A DNA stretch of 64,000 bases from the NCBI GenBank assembly GCA_016702605.1, contig JADJDQ010000021.1, positions 372,001 through 436,000 of the forward strand, in the 5' to 3' direction. A model generated the notes under the pieces. It was not told the origin of the DNA. It did not search any database and worked only from the letters and a program-made list of their open reading frames with translations. A program made the translations under genes and the position numbers. This document shows, one piece after another, positions 39,648 through 48,561 of this stretch. Positions within the stretch are counted from its first letter, which is position 1; every line of letters begins with the position of its first letter. The stretch is from Candidatus Intricatilinea gracilis. Its GTDB lineage: Bacteria > Pseudomonadota > Gammaproteobacteria > Burkholderiales > Burkholderiaceae_C.

Positions 39648-40577
39648 ATGAGCATCGCGCCGTATTTGCGTGAGATCGGGCGCGGCAAGGACGGCTCACG
39701 GGCACTCGGGCGCGAGCAGGCCTGCGACCTGATGCGCCAGATCCTGAACGGTGATGTCAGCGACGTGCAGCTCGGCGGCTTTGCGCTGGCCATGCGCATC
39801 AAGGGTGAAACGGCGGCGGAACTGGCGGGTTTCATGGACGCGGTGCTGCCGCTCAATCTGCCCATGCCGGCGGCCGACCGTGTGGTGCTGCTGCCGTCGT
39901 ACAACGGCGCACGCAAGCTGCCCAACCTCACGCCGCTGCTGGCCATGCTGCTGGCGTTCAAGGGTGTGCCGGTGCTGGTGCACGGCATGTCGAAGGACGA
40001 CAACCGCGTGACCAGCGACGAGGTGTTCAGGCAACTCGATCTGCTGCCTTGTGTGGATGCGGCAGGCCTGGCGGCGCGCTGGATGGTGGGAGCACCGGCC
40101 TTCATGACACTGGCTCACCTCAACCCACCGCTGCACATGCTGCTGACGTTGCGCGAGCAACTCGGGCTGCGCAACCCTGGGCACACGCTGGCCAAGATCT
40201 TGCCGGTGTTGCCCGGCGCGCTGCGGGTGGTGAACCACACCCATCCCGAATACGGCGAAAGCCTGGCCGATTACCTCGACCTCGACCGTGCCAGCGCACT
40301 GCTGCTACGTGGCACCGAAGGGGAACCGGTGGCCGATGCACGCCGCACACCACGCATGGCGGTGTGGCTGGACGGTGTGCGCCGCCCGGACCTGGGCTGT
40401 GAAGCCGCCACCGGCTCGCTCGCCCACTTGCCCGATCTGCCGGCGGCCGATGCCAGCAGCACGGCGAGGTACATCGAGATGGTGCTGGCCGGGCGTTTGC
40501 CGGTGCCCGCGCCGATTGCACGCCAGGTGCAACTGATCGTGGCGCTGCGCGAGCTGATGGCGGTGAACAGCCGCTGA
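39648..40577 (+). CDS. ybiB: YbiB-type DNA-binding protein, TrpD2 family
   Basis: 309 residues from MSIAPYLREIGRGKDGSRALG; a start at 39624 is also open. It has the nucleoside phosphorylase/phosphoribosyltransferase (TrpD-like) fold: small helical N-domain (LGREQACDLMRQILNGDVSDVQLGGFALAMRIKGET), then an alpha/beta domain. The GTGG-type pyrophosphate-binding loop of true TrpD is missing (SYNGARKLPNLTP instead). Relatives bind nucleic acid and are LexA-linked in E. coli. Convergent with the TSUP gene, 2 bases apart. Confidence 0.88.
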   Translation: MSIAPYLREIGRGKDGSRALGREQACDLMRQILNGDVSDVQLGGFALAMRIKGETAAELAGFMDAVLPLNLPMPAADRVVLLPSYNGARKLPNLTPLLAMLLAFKGVPVLVHGMSKDDNRVTSDEVFRQLDLLPCVDAAGLAARWMVGAPAFMTLAHLNPPLHMLLTLREQLGLRNPGHTLAKILPVLPGALRVVNHTHPEYGESLADYLDLDRASALLLRGTEGEPVADARRTPRMAVWLDGVRRPDLGCEAATGSLAHLPDLPAADASSTARYIEMVLAGRLPVPAPIARQVQLIVALRELMAVNSR

Positions 40578-40579
40578 GT

Positions 40580-41383
40580 TCAGAACGCCCGGCTGAGCAT
40601 GTAGGCCGCCAGGCCGTAGAGCATGAAGGCGAAGAAACGCTTGAGTTTGGCCACGTCCATGGTGTGGGCCGTGCGTGCGCCGAACGGTGCGGTCAACACG
40701 CTGGCGCTGGCCACCACGGCCAGGCCCGGCAACCATAGATAACCCAGGCTGCCGACCGGGCCGCCTTGCACGTCCCAGCCGCTGAATACGTAGCCCACCG
40801 TATTGGCCAACGCGATCGGGAAGCCCAGCGCCGCACTGGTGCCCACCGCATTGCGGATGGGCACGTTGCACCAGGTCATGAAGGGCACCGAGATGAAGGC
40901 GCCGCCCGCACCGACCAGGCCCGAGATCAGGCCGATGGCACCGCCCGCGCCCAGGCTGCCCGCCGTGCCGGGCATCTGCCGGCTGGCGGCGGGTTTGCGA
41001 TCCAGCAGCATCTGCGTGGCCGAGAAGCCGACGAAGAGTGCGAAGAACAGCGCCAGCGCCGTGCCCTTGACGATGGCGAAGATGCCGGCGCCGGCAATCA
41101 GCCCGCCAGCGACGATGCCGGGTGCCAGCGTGCGTACCAGATCCCAGCGCACGGCGCCGCGGCCATGGTGCGCGCGTACGCTGGACATCGAGGTGAACAG
41201 GATGGTGGCCATCGACGTGGCGATGGCCATCTTCACCGCCAGCGCGTTGGGCACGCCGCGCATGGTCAGGATGATGGTCATGAACGGCACCTGCATCATG
41301 CCGCCACCTACACCGAGCAGGCCGGCCAGGAAACCAGTGATGGTGCCCAGCAGCAGCAGTTCGGCAATCAGCGAAGGAGACAT
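40580..41383 (-). CDS. TSUP (TauE/SafE) family anion permease
   Basis: 267 residues with about eight hydrophobic spans. It starts LIAELLLLGTITGFLAGLLGVGGGMMQVPFM, the first TSUP repeat motif, and GAIGLISGLVGAGGAFISVPFM is the second. The family exports sulfite, sulfonates or organosulfur anions across the inner membrane. No substrate clue in the neighbours. Confidence 0.9.
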   Translation of the reverse strand: MSPSLIAELLLLGTITGFLAGLLGVGGGMMQVPFMTIILTMRGVPNALAVKMAIATSMATILFTSMSSVRAHHGRGAVRWDLVRTLAPGIVAGGLIAGAGIFAIVKGTALALFFALFVGFSATQMLLDRKPAASRQMPGTAGSLGAGGAIGLISGLVGAGGAFISVPFMTWCNVPIRNAVGTSAALGFPIALANTVGYVFSGWDVQGGPVGSLGYLWLPGLAVVASASVLTAPFGARTAHTMDVAKLKRFFAFMLYGLAAYMLSRAF

Positions 41384-41572
41384 CGGCAGGTCCGTGTTGG
41401 TGATATGAGCCGGCCAGTGTCGCCCATGACAGTGGTGTGGACTGTCATCCCGGAGTCACAGCAGCTGCGTGCCGCGACGATGCTGTGCGCGGTGTGCAAC
41501 GGCAGTCGGCAGCGATGGTGTGCGTGGTCACCCTCGTTGCCATTGGCTACGCATCGGGGCCCTCTCGAGCGT

Positions 41573-42073
41573 TCAGCGCATTGGGCCATCCAGCGCCGCG
41601 AGCACGGCTTGCCATTGCGCTGCGGTCACCGGCGTGATGGACAGGCGGTTGCCTGGCTTGAGCACCAGCAGGTCGGCAAGTTCTGGGCGCTCGCGCATCT
41701 CGGCCAGGCCCAGCAGGCGGGTCTTGCGCACGAGTGTCACGTCCACATGTAGCCAGCGCGGCGCGTCTGCCTTGGACTTGGCATCGAAGTAGGGGCTGGT
41801 CGGGTCGAACTGGGTGGCGTCGACATAGGCTGCACTCGCCACCTGCGCCAGGCCGGCGATGCCTGGTTCGGGGCAGGACGAGTGATAGAACAACACGCCG
41901 TCGCCGATACGCATGGCATCGCGCATGAAGTTGCGTGCCTGGTAGTTGCGTACGCCAGTCCAGGGCACAGTCTGGCGCGGCAAGGCCGCCAAGGTGTCGA
42001 TCGAGCATTCGGCTGGCTCACTCTTCATGAGCCAGTGGCGCGGCGCTTCGGTGGTGGCGTGGTCGTTGTTCAT
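41573..42073 (-). CDS. EVE-domain protein
   Basis: 166 residues from MNNDHATTEAPRHWLMKSEP. The EVE/PUA-like fold carries WLMKSEPAECSIDTL, VPWTGVRNYQARNFMRDAM, GDGVLFYHSSCPEPGIAGLAQV and PRWLHVDVTLVRK, all characteristic. EVE domains bind modified bases in DNA or RNA. In many Burkholderiales this gene follows ssrS and zapA, as here. The stop is followed by 189 noncoding bases before the TSUP gene. Confidence 0.9.
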   Translation of the reverse strand: MNNDHATTEAPRHWLMKSEPAECSIDTLAALPRQTVPWTGVRNYQARNFMRDAMRIGDGVLFYHSSCPEPGIAGLAQVASAAYVDATQFDPTSPYFDAKSKADAPRWLHVDVTLVRKTRLLGLAEMRERPELADLLVLKPGNRLSITPVTAAQWQAVLAALDGPMR

Positions 42074-42098
42074 GGCAGACGATGGTCGGCACTGCAAT

Positions 42099-42134
42099 GA
42101 AAAGACCCGGTCGAGCCAGCCCGACCGGGTCTTG
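42099..42134 (-). terminator. Rho-independent terminator of the 6S RNA gene
   Basis: On the minus strand AAGACCCGGTCG pairs with CGACCGGGTCTT across an 8-base loop and runs into TTTTC. It lies directly 3' of the predicted ssrS end. Confidence 0.88.
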
Positions 42135-42138
42135 TAAA

Positions 42139-42319
42139 GGTGTCCACCGCGCACCGAAGGCCGCATTCCTGAACCCAGGGGATTCAGGTGGGCCGGTTCA
42201 GCAGGACTTCGGGTTCATCTGACGCGAGACGATCACGCCCATCCTGCAATGTTTCCAGCCCGGGCTCATAAAGAGCATCGGTTCAAGGAACTAAAAACCT
42301 CCGCGAACACAGTGGACGA
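42139..42319 (-). ncRNA. ssrS: 6S RNA
   Basis: Position between zapA and a downstream gene on the same strand is the classical ssrS site. The minus strand shows a closing stem (GTCCAC with GTGGAC), a 5' bubble strand with CCTTGAACCGATGCTC, and the 3' block CACCTGAATCCCCTGGGTTC. The last parallels the conserved 3' arm of 6S RNA that contains the two GAAC-like repeats. TAGAAT a few bases upstream could be its -10. Ends are estimated to within about 5 bases. 6S RNA traps sigma-70 RNA polymerase in stationary phase. Confidence 0.88.
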
Positions 42320-42416
42320 ATCCATTCTATGCACGCTCGCTGGCGTGTGGGCAATGTTTGTCTGGCAAGCCGTCACAGGGTGTGCGCCGCTGTCGGCGCC
42401 GTGTCGCGCGGCGGTG

Positions 42417-42758
42417 TCAGAGCAGGCGGCCGTCGTCGCCCAGGGCGGCGTCCAGGCGTTCGAGCAGCCGTGCCAGATCGGGCATGACCGCGAGGTCGTC
42501 GCCGTTACGCCGGTCGAGCACCGGTGCGACGGGTTCGGCCACGACCGGCGGCTTGTTCGACGCATTGGCCAGTTCGTAGGCCAGGTTGAGCGCTGCGAGC
42601 ACGGCGATACGTTCCCTTGCCTTGACCTTGCCGGCGTCGCGGATGGTGCACATCTCGCGGTCGACACTGCCGACGGCTTCGAGCAACAAGGTCTCTCGAC
42701 CGGGCGGGCAGGCCAGGATGTAGCTCTGGCCCATGATGGTGACCTCGAGCTGCTTCAT
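42417..42758 (-). CDS. zapA: Cell division protein ZapA
   Basis: 113 residues, MKQLEVTIMGQSYILACPPGRETLLLEAV, the ZapA globular head. A helical stretch (ARERIAVLAALNLAYELANA) forms the coiled-coil tetramer stem. It bundles FtsZ filaments at the septum. The start overlaps the stop of the small coiled-coil gene upstream (ATGA). The tail after residue 75 is longer and Pro/Asp-rich. Confidence 0.92.
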   Translation of the reverse strand: MKQLEVTIMGQSYILACPPGRETLLLEAVGSVDREMCTIRDAGKVKARERIAVLAALNLAYELANASNKPPVVAEPVAPVLDRRNGDDLAVMPDLARLLERLDAALGDDGRLL

Positions 42759-42982
42759 GCCGGGTTCCTTTGATTGCCGCTGTTGTTGTTGTCGTCGACG
42801 GGCAGACGTTCGATCAAGGCGTCGATGCGGCCACGTGCGGCCGTCAATCTGGCGCGCAGATGGTCGCGTTCGGCAACCACGGCGCCGAGTTGTTGCTCGA
42901 GCAGGGCATTGGTGCGCTTGAGTTCTTCGTGACGAAGCAGCAGGCGTTCGATGCGATCGACCAGATCTTCCAGGGTGGGCAT
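42755..42982 (-). CDS. ZapB-like coiled-coil protein
   Basis: 75 residues from MPTLEDLVDRIERLLLRHEELK. It is almost wholly a heptad coiled coil (TNALLEQQLGAVVAERDHLRARLTAARGRIDALIERL) with a polar Asn/Asp tail. Such a short coiled-coil gene overlapping zapA is conserved in betaproteobacteria and is treated as a ZapB-like divisome factor. The role is inferred from position. Confidence 0.85.
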   Translation of the reverse strand: MPTLEDLVDRIERLLLRHEELKRTNALLEQQLGAVVAERDHLRARLTAARGRIDALIERLPVDDNNNSGNQRNPA

Positions 42983-43134
42983 GGGGGTGGGGCGGGCCTG
43001 AGGCGGCGAGGCGAGCAGGGCGCCCCGGCGTGTGTGTCCGACGGCCGGCATTGTAGTGGGCGACCTCGGGCCAACCCGGGTCGAAGGCGGTCCGACATCA
43101 CCCACTTCGGGCGTGCAGGTGGCTCGGCGTTTGT

Positions 43135-43779
43135 CTACCGGTTGCCTGCTGTGACCTTGGTTTCGAACGAGCAGCAGTCCGACACCTGGCAGCGCCAGCA
43201 CTGTGGCTTGCGGGCGATACACACATAACGCCCGTGCAGGATCAACCAGTGGTGAGCCTCGACCCGGAATGGCTTGGGTACGACTCGTTCGAGCCCTCGT
43301 TCGACCTCCAGCGGTGTCTTGCCCGGCGCCAGGCCGGTGCGGTTGGCGACCCGAAACACGTGGGTGTCGACCGCACACGTGGGCTCGCCGAACGCGACGT
43401 TGAGCACCACATTGGCTGTCTTGCGGCCCACACCCGGCAGGGCTTCGAGCGCCGCACGGTCACGCGGCACCTTGCCCGCGTGCTGCTCGATCACCTGTGC
43501 GCACGTGGCCACCACATGGCGAGCCTTGTTGCGGTACAGGCCGATGGTGCGTATCGCCTCGGCTACGCCGGCTTCACCCAGCGCCAGCATGCGCGAGGGT
43601 GTATTGGCCACGGCAAACAGGCGTCGCGTCGCCTTGTTGACTCCGACGTCGGTCGCCTGGGCCGACAGCAGCACCGCGATCAGCAATTCGAAGACCGAGC
43701 TGTAGTCGAGTTCCGATACGGGGTGTGGATTGGCGGCCTGCAGCGTCGTGAATAGCTGCTGGATTCGGTCTGGGCTCAT
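43135..43779 (-). CDS. nth: Endonuclease III
   Basis: 214 residues from MSPDRIQQLFTTLQAANP; the frame extends to 43830 without good support. Helix-hairpin-helix LPGVGRKTANVVLNVAFGEP contains the catalytic Lys, VDTHVFRV the catalytic Asp, and the C-terminal 4Fe-4S loop is C-x6-C-x2-C-x5-C (CIARKPQCWRCQVSDCC). It is a DNA glycosylase/AP lyase for oxidised pyrimidines. Confidence 0.96.
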   Translation of the reverse strand: MSPDRIQQLFTTLQAANPHPVSELDYSSVFELLIAVLLSAQATDVGVNKATRRLFAVANTPSRMLALGEAGVAEAIRTIGLYRNKARHVVATCAQVIEQHAGKVPRDRAALEALPGVGRKTANVVLNVAFGEPTCAVDTHVFRVANRTGLAPGKTPLEVERGLERVVPKPFRVEAHHWLILHGRYVCIARKPQCWRCQVSDCCSFETKVTAGNR

Positions 43780-44175
43780 GATGTTTTCGAGTCTGCTGAC
43801 GGATCGATGCGGGCGAATTCCTGATGGCAAGTGCGCAGTTTCGATCGACCCCGGGAGTTGGGGGGTGACGCAATGGTGATGTGCGAAAACCTGTTGTTTT
43901 GAGGCCGCCCTGATGTTTCTACTGATCGGACAGCTTGGTTTCAGACTGTCACAATTGATCGAAATTCATATGACAACTTCGCCCAGAAAGTTCTAGATCA
44001 TGAGCTTGGTTTTGTCATTTACAGGTGCCCTGCAAACAAGGCGGCCTCTTTATTCGCAGCAGCGGGCTATGACTGAATCTGCTGGTCCAACCTTATCGAC
44101 ACGGTGGCAGGCAATCGGCTTGAATCATCCTGATCCGGCCAACTGATGCTGAATCTTCAAATCTGACATGTCGCC
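43780..44175. other. 396-bp intergenic region, no gene seen
   Basis: Noticeably lower in GC than its surroundings and separating divergent genes. I found no coding frame with a ribosome-binding site, no RNA family and no long inverted repeat. It may be mostly promoter DNA or old acquired sequence. Confidence 0.55.
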
Positions 44176-44685
44176 ATGATGATCAGATTCGCCACTGAAC
44201 CGCGCTCGATCGATATCGATCTGTTTGCCTGTGCGCTGTTATTCGGTGGAGGCGTCGGCATGTCCGGTGCGCTGGTGTCCGCCGAACTGGCTCTGCAGCC
44301 CTGGTTGCTGTTTCGCACCGAATCGATGTGTGGGCTGATGTTGCTGGTCGGTCTGGGCCTGCTGATGCGGCTCGATTGGGCCCGGCGTTTCGCCGCCGGT
44401 GCCTTGCTGTATGCCGTCTACGCCCAGTGCACACGCCGGTGGATGCAGTCCGATCTGGTACAGGCGTGGTTGTCGTGTGTGCAGGGTTACCCGTTGCGTG
44501 AGCCGGTGTGGGCGGGTGATCTGCCGGCGCTGGACGGCGTGACGGCCCTGTGGTCGCTGCTGGTCTGTGCCGTGCTGCTCTGGCTGACACGCCGCTTGCT
44601 CAGTTCACGCCTTCGGCTCGAGTTCGCTCAGGCCGCTGCGCTGGCTGCCCCCGCGTCCTCGCGCCGCAGACCTCGGCTCCACTGA
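44176..44685 (+). CDS. Multi-span inner-membrane protein, unknown
   Basis: 169 residues with about four hydrophobic segments (IDLFACALLFGGGVGMSGALV; LMLLVGLGLLMRLDW; FAAGALLYAVYAQC; ALWSLLVCAVLLWLTRRLL) and a basic C-terminal tail. No family recognised. It stands alone after a low-GC gap and runs into fbp, which is convergent 30 bases away. Confidence 0.7.
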   Translation: MMIRFATEPRSIDIDLFACALLFGGGVGMSGALVSAELALQPWLLFRTESMCGLMLLVGLGLLMRLDWARRFAAGALLYAVYAQCTRRWMQSDLVQAWLSCVQGYPLREPVWAGDLPALDGVTALWSLLVCAVLLWLTRRLLSSRLRLEFAQAAALAAPASSRRRPRLH

Positions 44686-44715
44686 CCGTCGGGCGTCGAC
44701 CTGGCCGAAGCAGGC

Positions 44716-45732
44716 TCAGTCGGATGGTGCCTCGAGGTGGTACGACACGGCGCGTTGCACCTCGTTCTTCGAGCCCAGGATCACGCTGACACGCTCGTGC
44801 AGCTTGGCAGGTGTGATGTCCATGATGCGCTGGCTGCCGTTGCTGGCCGCACCGCCAGCCTGTTCGATCAGGAAGGCCATCGGGTTGGCCTCGTACATCA
44901 AACGCAGCTTGCCGGGCTTGTCGGGTTCGCGCTTGTCCCAGGGGTAGAGGAAGACACCGCCGCGGGTCATGATGCGGTGCACGTCGGCCACCATGCTGGC
45001 CACCCAGCGCATGTTGAAGTCCTTGCCGCGCGGGCCTTCCTTGCCCGCCAGGCATTCGTCGATGTAGCGCGTCACCGGTGCCGCCCAGTGGCGCTGATTG
45101 GACATGTTGATGGCGAATTCCCTGGTGTCCTCGGGGATCCGCAAGTCCTCTTGCGTGAGCACGAAGCTGCCCTGCTCGCGGTCCAGGGTGAACACCATGA
45201 CACCTTCACCCAGCGTCAACACCAGTGTGGTCTGCGGGCCGTAGACACAGTAGCCCGCAGCAGCCTGCTGCTTGCCGGGCTGCAGGAAGTCTTCCTCGCT
45301 CACGCCGCGCTGGTTGTTGACCTTGCGCAGCACCGAGAAAATGGTGCCGATCGACACGTTCACGTCGATGTTCGAGCTGCCGTCGAGCGGATCGAACAGC
45401 AGCAGGTATTCGCCCTGCGGGTAACGATTGGGCACGACGTGGATGGTGTCCATCTCCTCGCTGGCCATGGCCGCCAGGTGGCCGCCCCATTCGTTGGCCT
45501 CGATCAGCACCTCGTTGCTGATGATGTCGAGCTTCTTCTGCACCTCACCCTGCACGTTTTCGCTGCTGGCCGAGCCCAGCACCTCACCCAGGGCGCCCTT
45601 GTTGACGCTGATGGCGATGCGCTTGCAGGCACGGGCGACAACCTCGATGAGCAGTCGCAGTTCGGCCGTGATGCGGCCGTGCCTGCGCTGCTGTTCGACC
45701 AGGTACTGGGTCAGACTGATGCGTTTGCTCAT
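44716..45732 (-). CDS. fbp: Fructose-1,6-bisphosphatase class I
   Basis: 338 residues from MSKRISLTQYLVEQQRRHGRI. Metal sites: MASEEMDTIHV and LFDPLDGSSNIDVNVSIGTIFSV. Substrate region: GYCVYGPQTTLVLTLG, KDFNMRWVASMVADVHRIMTRGGVFLYP and RLMYEANPMAFLIEQAGGAAS. A gluconeogenic enzyme, fitting growth on propionate or other acids. It lies 51 bases behind pepN on the same strand. Confidence 0.96.
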   Translation of the reverse strand: MSKRISLTQYLVEQQRRHGRITAELRLLIEVVARACKRIAISVNKGALGEVLGSASSENVQGEVQKKLDIISNEVLIEANEWGGHLAAMASEEMDTIHVVPNRYPQGEYLLLFDPLDGSSNIDVNVSIGTIFSVLRKVNNQRGVSEEDFLQPGKQQAAAGYCVYGPQTTLVLTLGEGVMVFTLDREQGSFVLTQEDLRIPEDTREFAINMSNQRHWAAPVTRYIDECLAGKEGPRGKDFNMRWVASMVADVHRIMTRGGVFLYPWDKREPDKPGKLRLMYEANPMAFLIEQAGGAASNGSQRIMDITPAKLHERVSVILGSKNEVQRAVSYHLEAPSD

Positions 45733-45783
45733 GGGCAGTGATCCTTGCCGGTGTGGCACTGGGGAAGAGGCCGTAACTCTGCC

Positions 45784-48459
45784 CTATTCGGCCAGCGCGC
45801 GGCTGACGATTTCGCGCACATCCGGCGACAGGTCGTTCTTGGCGTCGACTCGCGCCAATGCTTCACGCGCGGCGCTGCGGTAGGGCTCGGCCAGGTTGCG
45901 CCAACGGTCCAGTCCACGCGCAGTGCGGGCCGCCAGTTGCGGGTTGAAGGCGTCGATCTCGACCACCTTGTCGGCCCAGAACACGTAGCCGGCAGCGTCG
46001 AGCCGGTGCAGCGCCGCCGGGTTCTGGTGGATCAACGTGGCCAGCAGGCTGCGCGCGCGGTTCGGGTTGCGCAGCGTGAAGTCGGGGTGCATGGTCAGAG
46101 CCTTGATACGCCCAAACACCCGTCCGCCCGACTCCGGCGCGGCGGCTTGCAGAGCGAACCACTTGTCGATGACCAGCGCCTCGCCGGCAAACTGCTCGCG
46201 AAAGCGCTGCAGCGCCGGCTCGGCCAGGTCGGCATGGGCAAATACCAGGGCTTGCAGCGCACCGAGCCTATCGGTCATGTTGGTGGCGTCCTTGCAGCGC
46301 TGGTAGGCGCGGCCGGGCCAGACCGGGTCACCGCTGCGCGTGCCTTCCAGCACCAGATGGCCCAGCGCCAGGTTGGCCAGGGCGCGCCGGCCGCTCGACA
46401 CCGCGTCGGGGTTGTAGCCACCGGTGTCGGCGTTTTCTTCGTAGGTCAGGCGCCATTCGTCGCGCAGCGCGTGGGCCAGCTGGCTGCGCAGTGCTTCGCG
46501 CACGGTGTGGATGCGCTGCGGGTCGACCACTTCGAGCTGTTCGGCCACGTAGCCCTCAGCCGGCAGCGTCAGCACCAGTTCCTTGAACGCGGCGTCCAGA
46601 TGCGGGTCGCGCAGGACGCTTCGCATCGCGTCCACGTAGGGCTCGTCGAGCGCAACCACATCCTCGCCCTGGATGCTCGTGATCAGGCGCACCAGCGCCA
46701 GGCGCTGCGCCGCTTCCCAGCGGTTGAAGGGGTCGTGGTCGTGGCGCAGCAGGGTGAACAGCTCGGCTTCGCTGGCCGGCCATTGCAGGATCACCGGCGC
46801 CGAGAAGCCGCGCAGCAGCGAGGGCACGGGCGGCTGCTCGATGTCGACGAAGACGAAGTCCTGGCTCGTGTGTTCGAGCACCAGCACACGGTCGGTGCCG
46901 GCCGGCGCGCTTTCACCGTCGAGCTGCAAGGGCAGCGCCACACCGTCGGCGCTGATCAGGCCCATCGCCACCGGGATCACGAAAGGTGCCTTGTCGACCT
47001 GGCCAATGCTGGCCGGGCAGCTCTGGGCGAGCGTCAGGGTGTAGCGACGGGCGTCGGCGTCGTACACGCCGTGTGCCGTCAGCCGTGGTGTGCCGGCCTG
47101 GGCGTACCAGCGCTTGAAGCTGGCGAGCCGGTCAGCAAGCGCGTGGCCGGGGTTGGCGTCGGCAATGGCGGCGGCGAAGTCGTCGCAGGTCACGGCCTGG
47201 CCGTCGTGGCGCGCGAAGTACAGTGTCATGCCACGTGCGAATCCCTCGCGGCCTACGAGTGTGGCCATCATGCGCATCACCTCGGCGCCTTTTTCGTACA
47301 CCGTCATGGTGTAGAAGTTGTCGATAGCCTGATAGGCGTCGGGGCGCACCGGGTGCGCCATCGGGCCCGCATCCTCGGGGAACTGGAAGCTGCGCAGGTG
47401 GCGCACGTCCTCGATACGTTTCACCGCCCGCGCGCTGGCGCCGCCAGCCATGTCCTGGCTGAACTCCTGGTCACGGTAGACGGTGAGGCCTTCCTTCAGG
47501 CTGAGCTGGAACCAGTCGCGGCAGGTGACGCGATTGCCGGTCCAGTTATGGAAATACTCGTGCGCCACCACACGTTCGATGTTGGCGAAGTCGATGTCGG
47601 TCGCGGTGGCCGGGCTGGCCAGCACGAACTTCGTGTTGAAGATGTTCAGGCCCTTGTTCTCCATCGCGCCCATGTTGAAGTCGCTCACCGCGACGATCAT
47701 GAAACGCTCCAGATCCAGGCTCAGGCCGAAACGTGCTTCGTCCCACACCACCGAGGCGATGAGTGAGTTCATCGCGTGTTCGGTCTTGTCCAGATCGCCG
47801 GCACGCACGTAGACCTGCAGCAGGTGGTCCTTGCCCAGGCGCGAGCGCACGCGTTGTTCGCGGCACACCAGGTCGGCCGCCACCAGCGCGAACAGGTAGC
47901 AGGGCTTGGGATGCGGGTCGCTCCACACGGCGTAGTGACGGCCGTGGTCCAGGTCACCCTGATCGACCAGGTTGCCGTTGGACAGCAGCACCGGGTAGGC
48001 GCTCTTGTCGGCGCGCAGCGTCACCTTGAAGACCGCCATCACGTCCGGGCGATCCAGGAAGTAGGTGATGCGCCTGAAGCCCTGCGCCTCGCACTGCGTG
48101 AACAGCCCGCCACCCGAGGTGTACAGGCCGCTCAGTTCGGTGTTCTTCTCGGGGCTGCAGGTGTTGCGGATCTCGAGGTGGAAGGTCTCGCTCGGCAGGT
48201 TCTCGAGCACCAGCTGGCCGGCGTCGATGCGAAACGAGATGCTCGCGCCGTTGACCAGCACACGGGTGAGCGTGATGTCTTCGCCGTCCAGGCGCAGCGG
48301 CGCGCCGGGCTGGTCGGCATTGGGCTCGACCGACATCCGGCTGATCACCAGCGTCTTGAGCGGTTCGAGCTCGAAGGTGAGGTCGACGTCGCGGATCCAG
48401 TGGCTCGGTGCGGTGTAGTCCTGGCGCAGGACCATCGCGGCATTGCCTTCACGCATCAT
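45784..48459 (-). CDS. pepN: Aminopeptidase N (M1)
   Basis: 891 residues. VSDFNMGAMENKGLNIFNTKFVLA holds the GAMEN exopeptidase motif. HEYFHNWTGNRVTCRDWFQLSLKEGLTVYRDQEFSQD near residue 297 holds the zinc HExxH-x18-E. The C-terminal superhelix is complete. The length is that of E. coli PepN. The start is either MMREGNAAM or the inner Met eight residues later. It is a cytoplasmic broad-specificity aminopeptidase. Confidence 0.95.
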   Translation of the reverse strand: MMREGNAAMVLRQDYTAPSHWIRDVDLTFELEPLKTLVISRMSVEPNADQPGAPLRLDGEDITLTRVLVNGASISFRIDAGQLVLENLPSETFHLEIRNTCSPEKNTELSGLYTSGGGLFTQCEAQGFRRITYFLDRPDVMAVFKVTLRADKSAYPVLLSNGNLVDQGDLDHGRHYAVWSDPHPKPCYLFALVAADLVCREQRVRSRLGKDHLLQVYVRAGDLDKTEHAMNSLIASVVWDEARFGLSLDLERFMIVAVSDFNMGAMENKGLNIFNTKFVLASPATATDIDFANIERVVAHEYFHNWTGNRVTCRDWFQLSLKEGLTVYRDQEFSQDMAGGASARAVKRIEDVRHLRSFQFPEDAGPMAHPVRPDAYQAIDNFYTMTVYEKGAEVMRMMATLVGREGFARGMTLYFARHDGQAVTCDDFAAAIADANPGHALADRLASFKRWYAQAGTPRLTAHGVYDADARRYTLTLAQSCPASIGQVDKAPFVIPVAMGLISADGVALPLQLDGESAPAGTDRVLVLEHTSQDFVFVDIEQPPVPSLLRGFSAPVILQWPASEAELFTLLRHDHDPFNRWEAAQRLALVRLITSIQGEDVVALDEPYVDAMRSVLRDPHLDAAFKELVLTLPAEGYVAEQLEVVDPQRIHTVREALRSQLAHALRDEWRLTYEENADTGGYNPDAVSSGRRALANLALGHLVLEGTRSGDPVWPGRAYQRCKDATNMTDRLGALQALVFAHADLAEPALQRFREQFAGEALVIDKWFALQAAAPESGGRVFGRIKALTMHPDFTLRNPNRARSLLATLIHQNPAALHRLDAAGYVFWADKVVEIDAFNPQLAARTARGLDRWRNLAEPYRSAAREALARVDAKNDLSPDVREIVSRALAE

Positions 48460-48561
48460 GGTTGTCTTTCTCGGTGTTCTCGTATCTGCAGGGATAACAG
48501 CGCCGGGCGGGTGGAGCCAGGCTCGGCGTGTCGAGGTATCGGGTGGTCGGCGCCGGGGTGG

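Noticed and set aside
45745..47766. 673-codon plus-strand frame opposite pepN (and similar long frames opposite prpE, mutase, the acyl-CoA ligase and the barrel protein)
   Set aside because: Antisense shadows typical of GC-rich coding DNA. Their protein sequences are low-complexity and match no family, while the opposite strand encodes clear enzymes.
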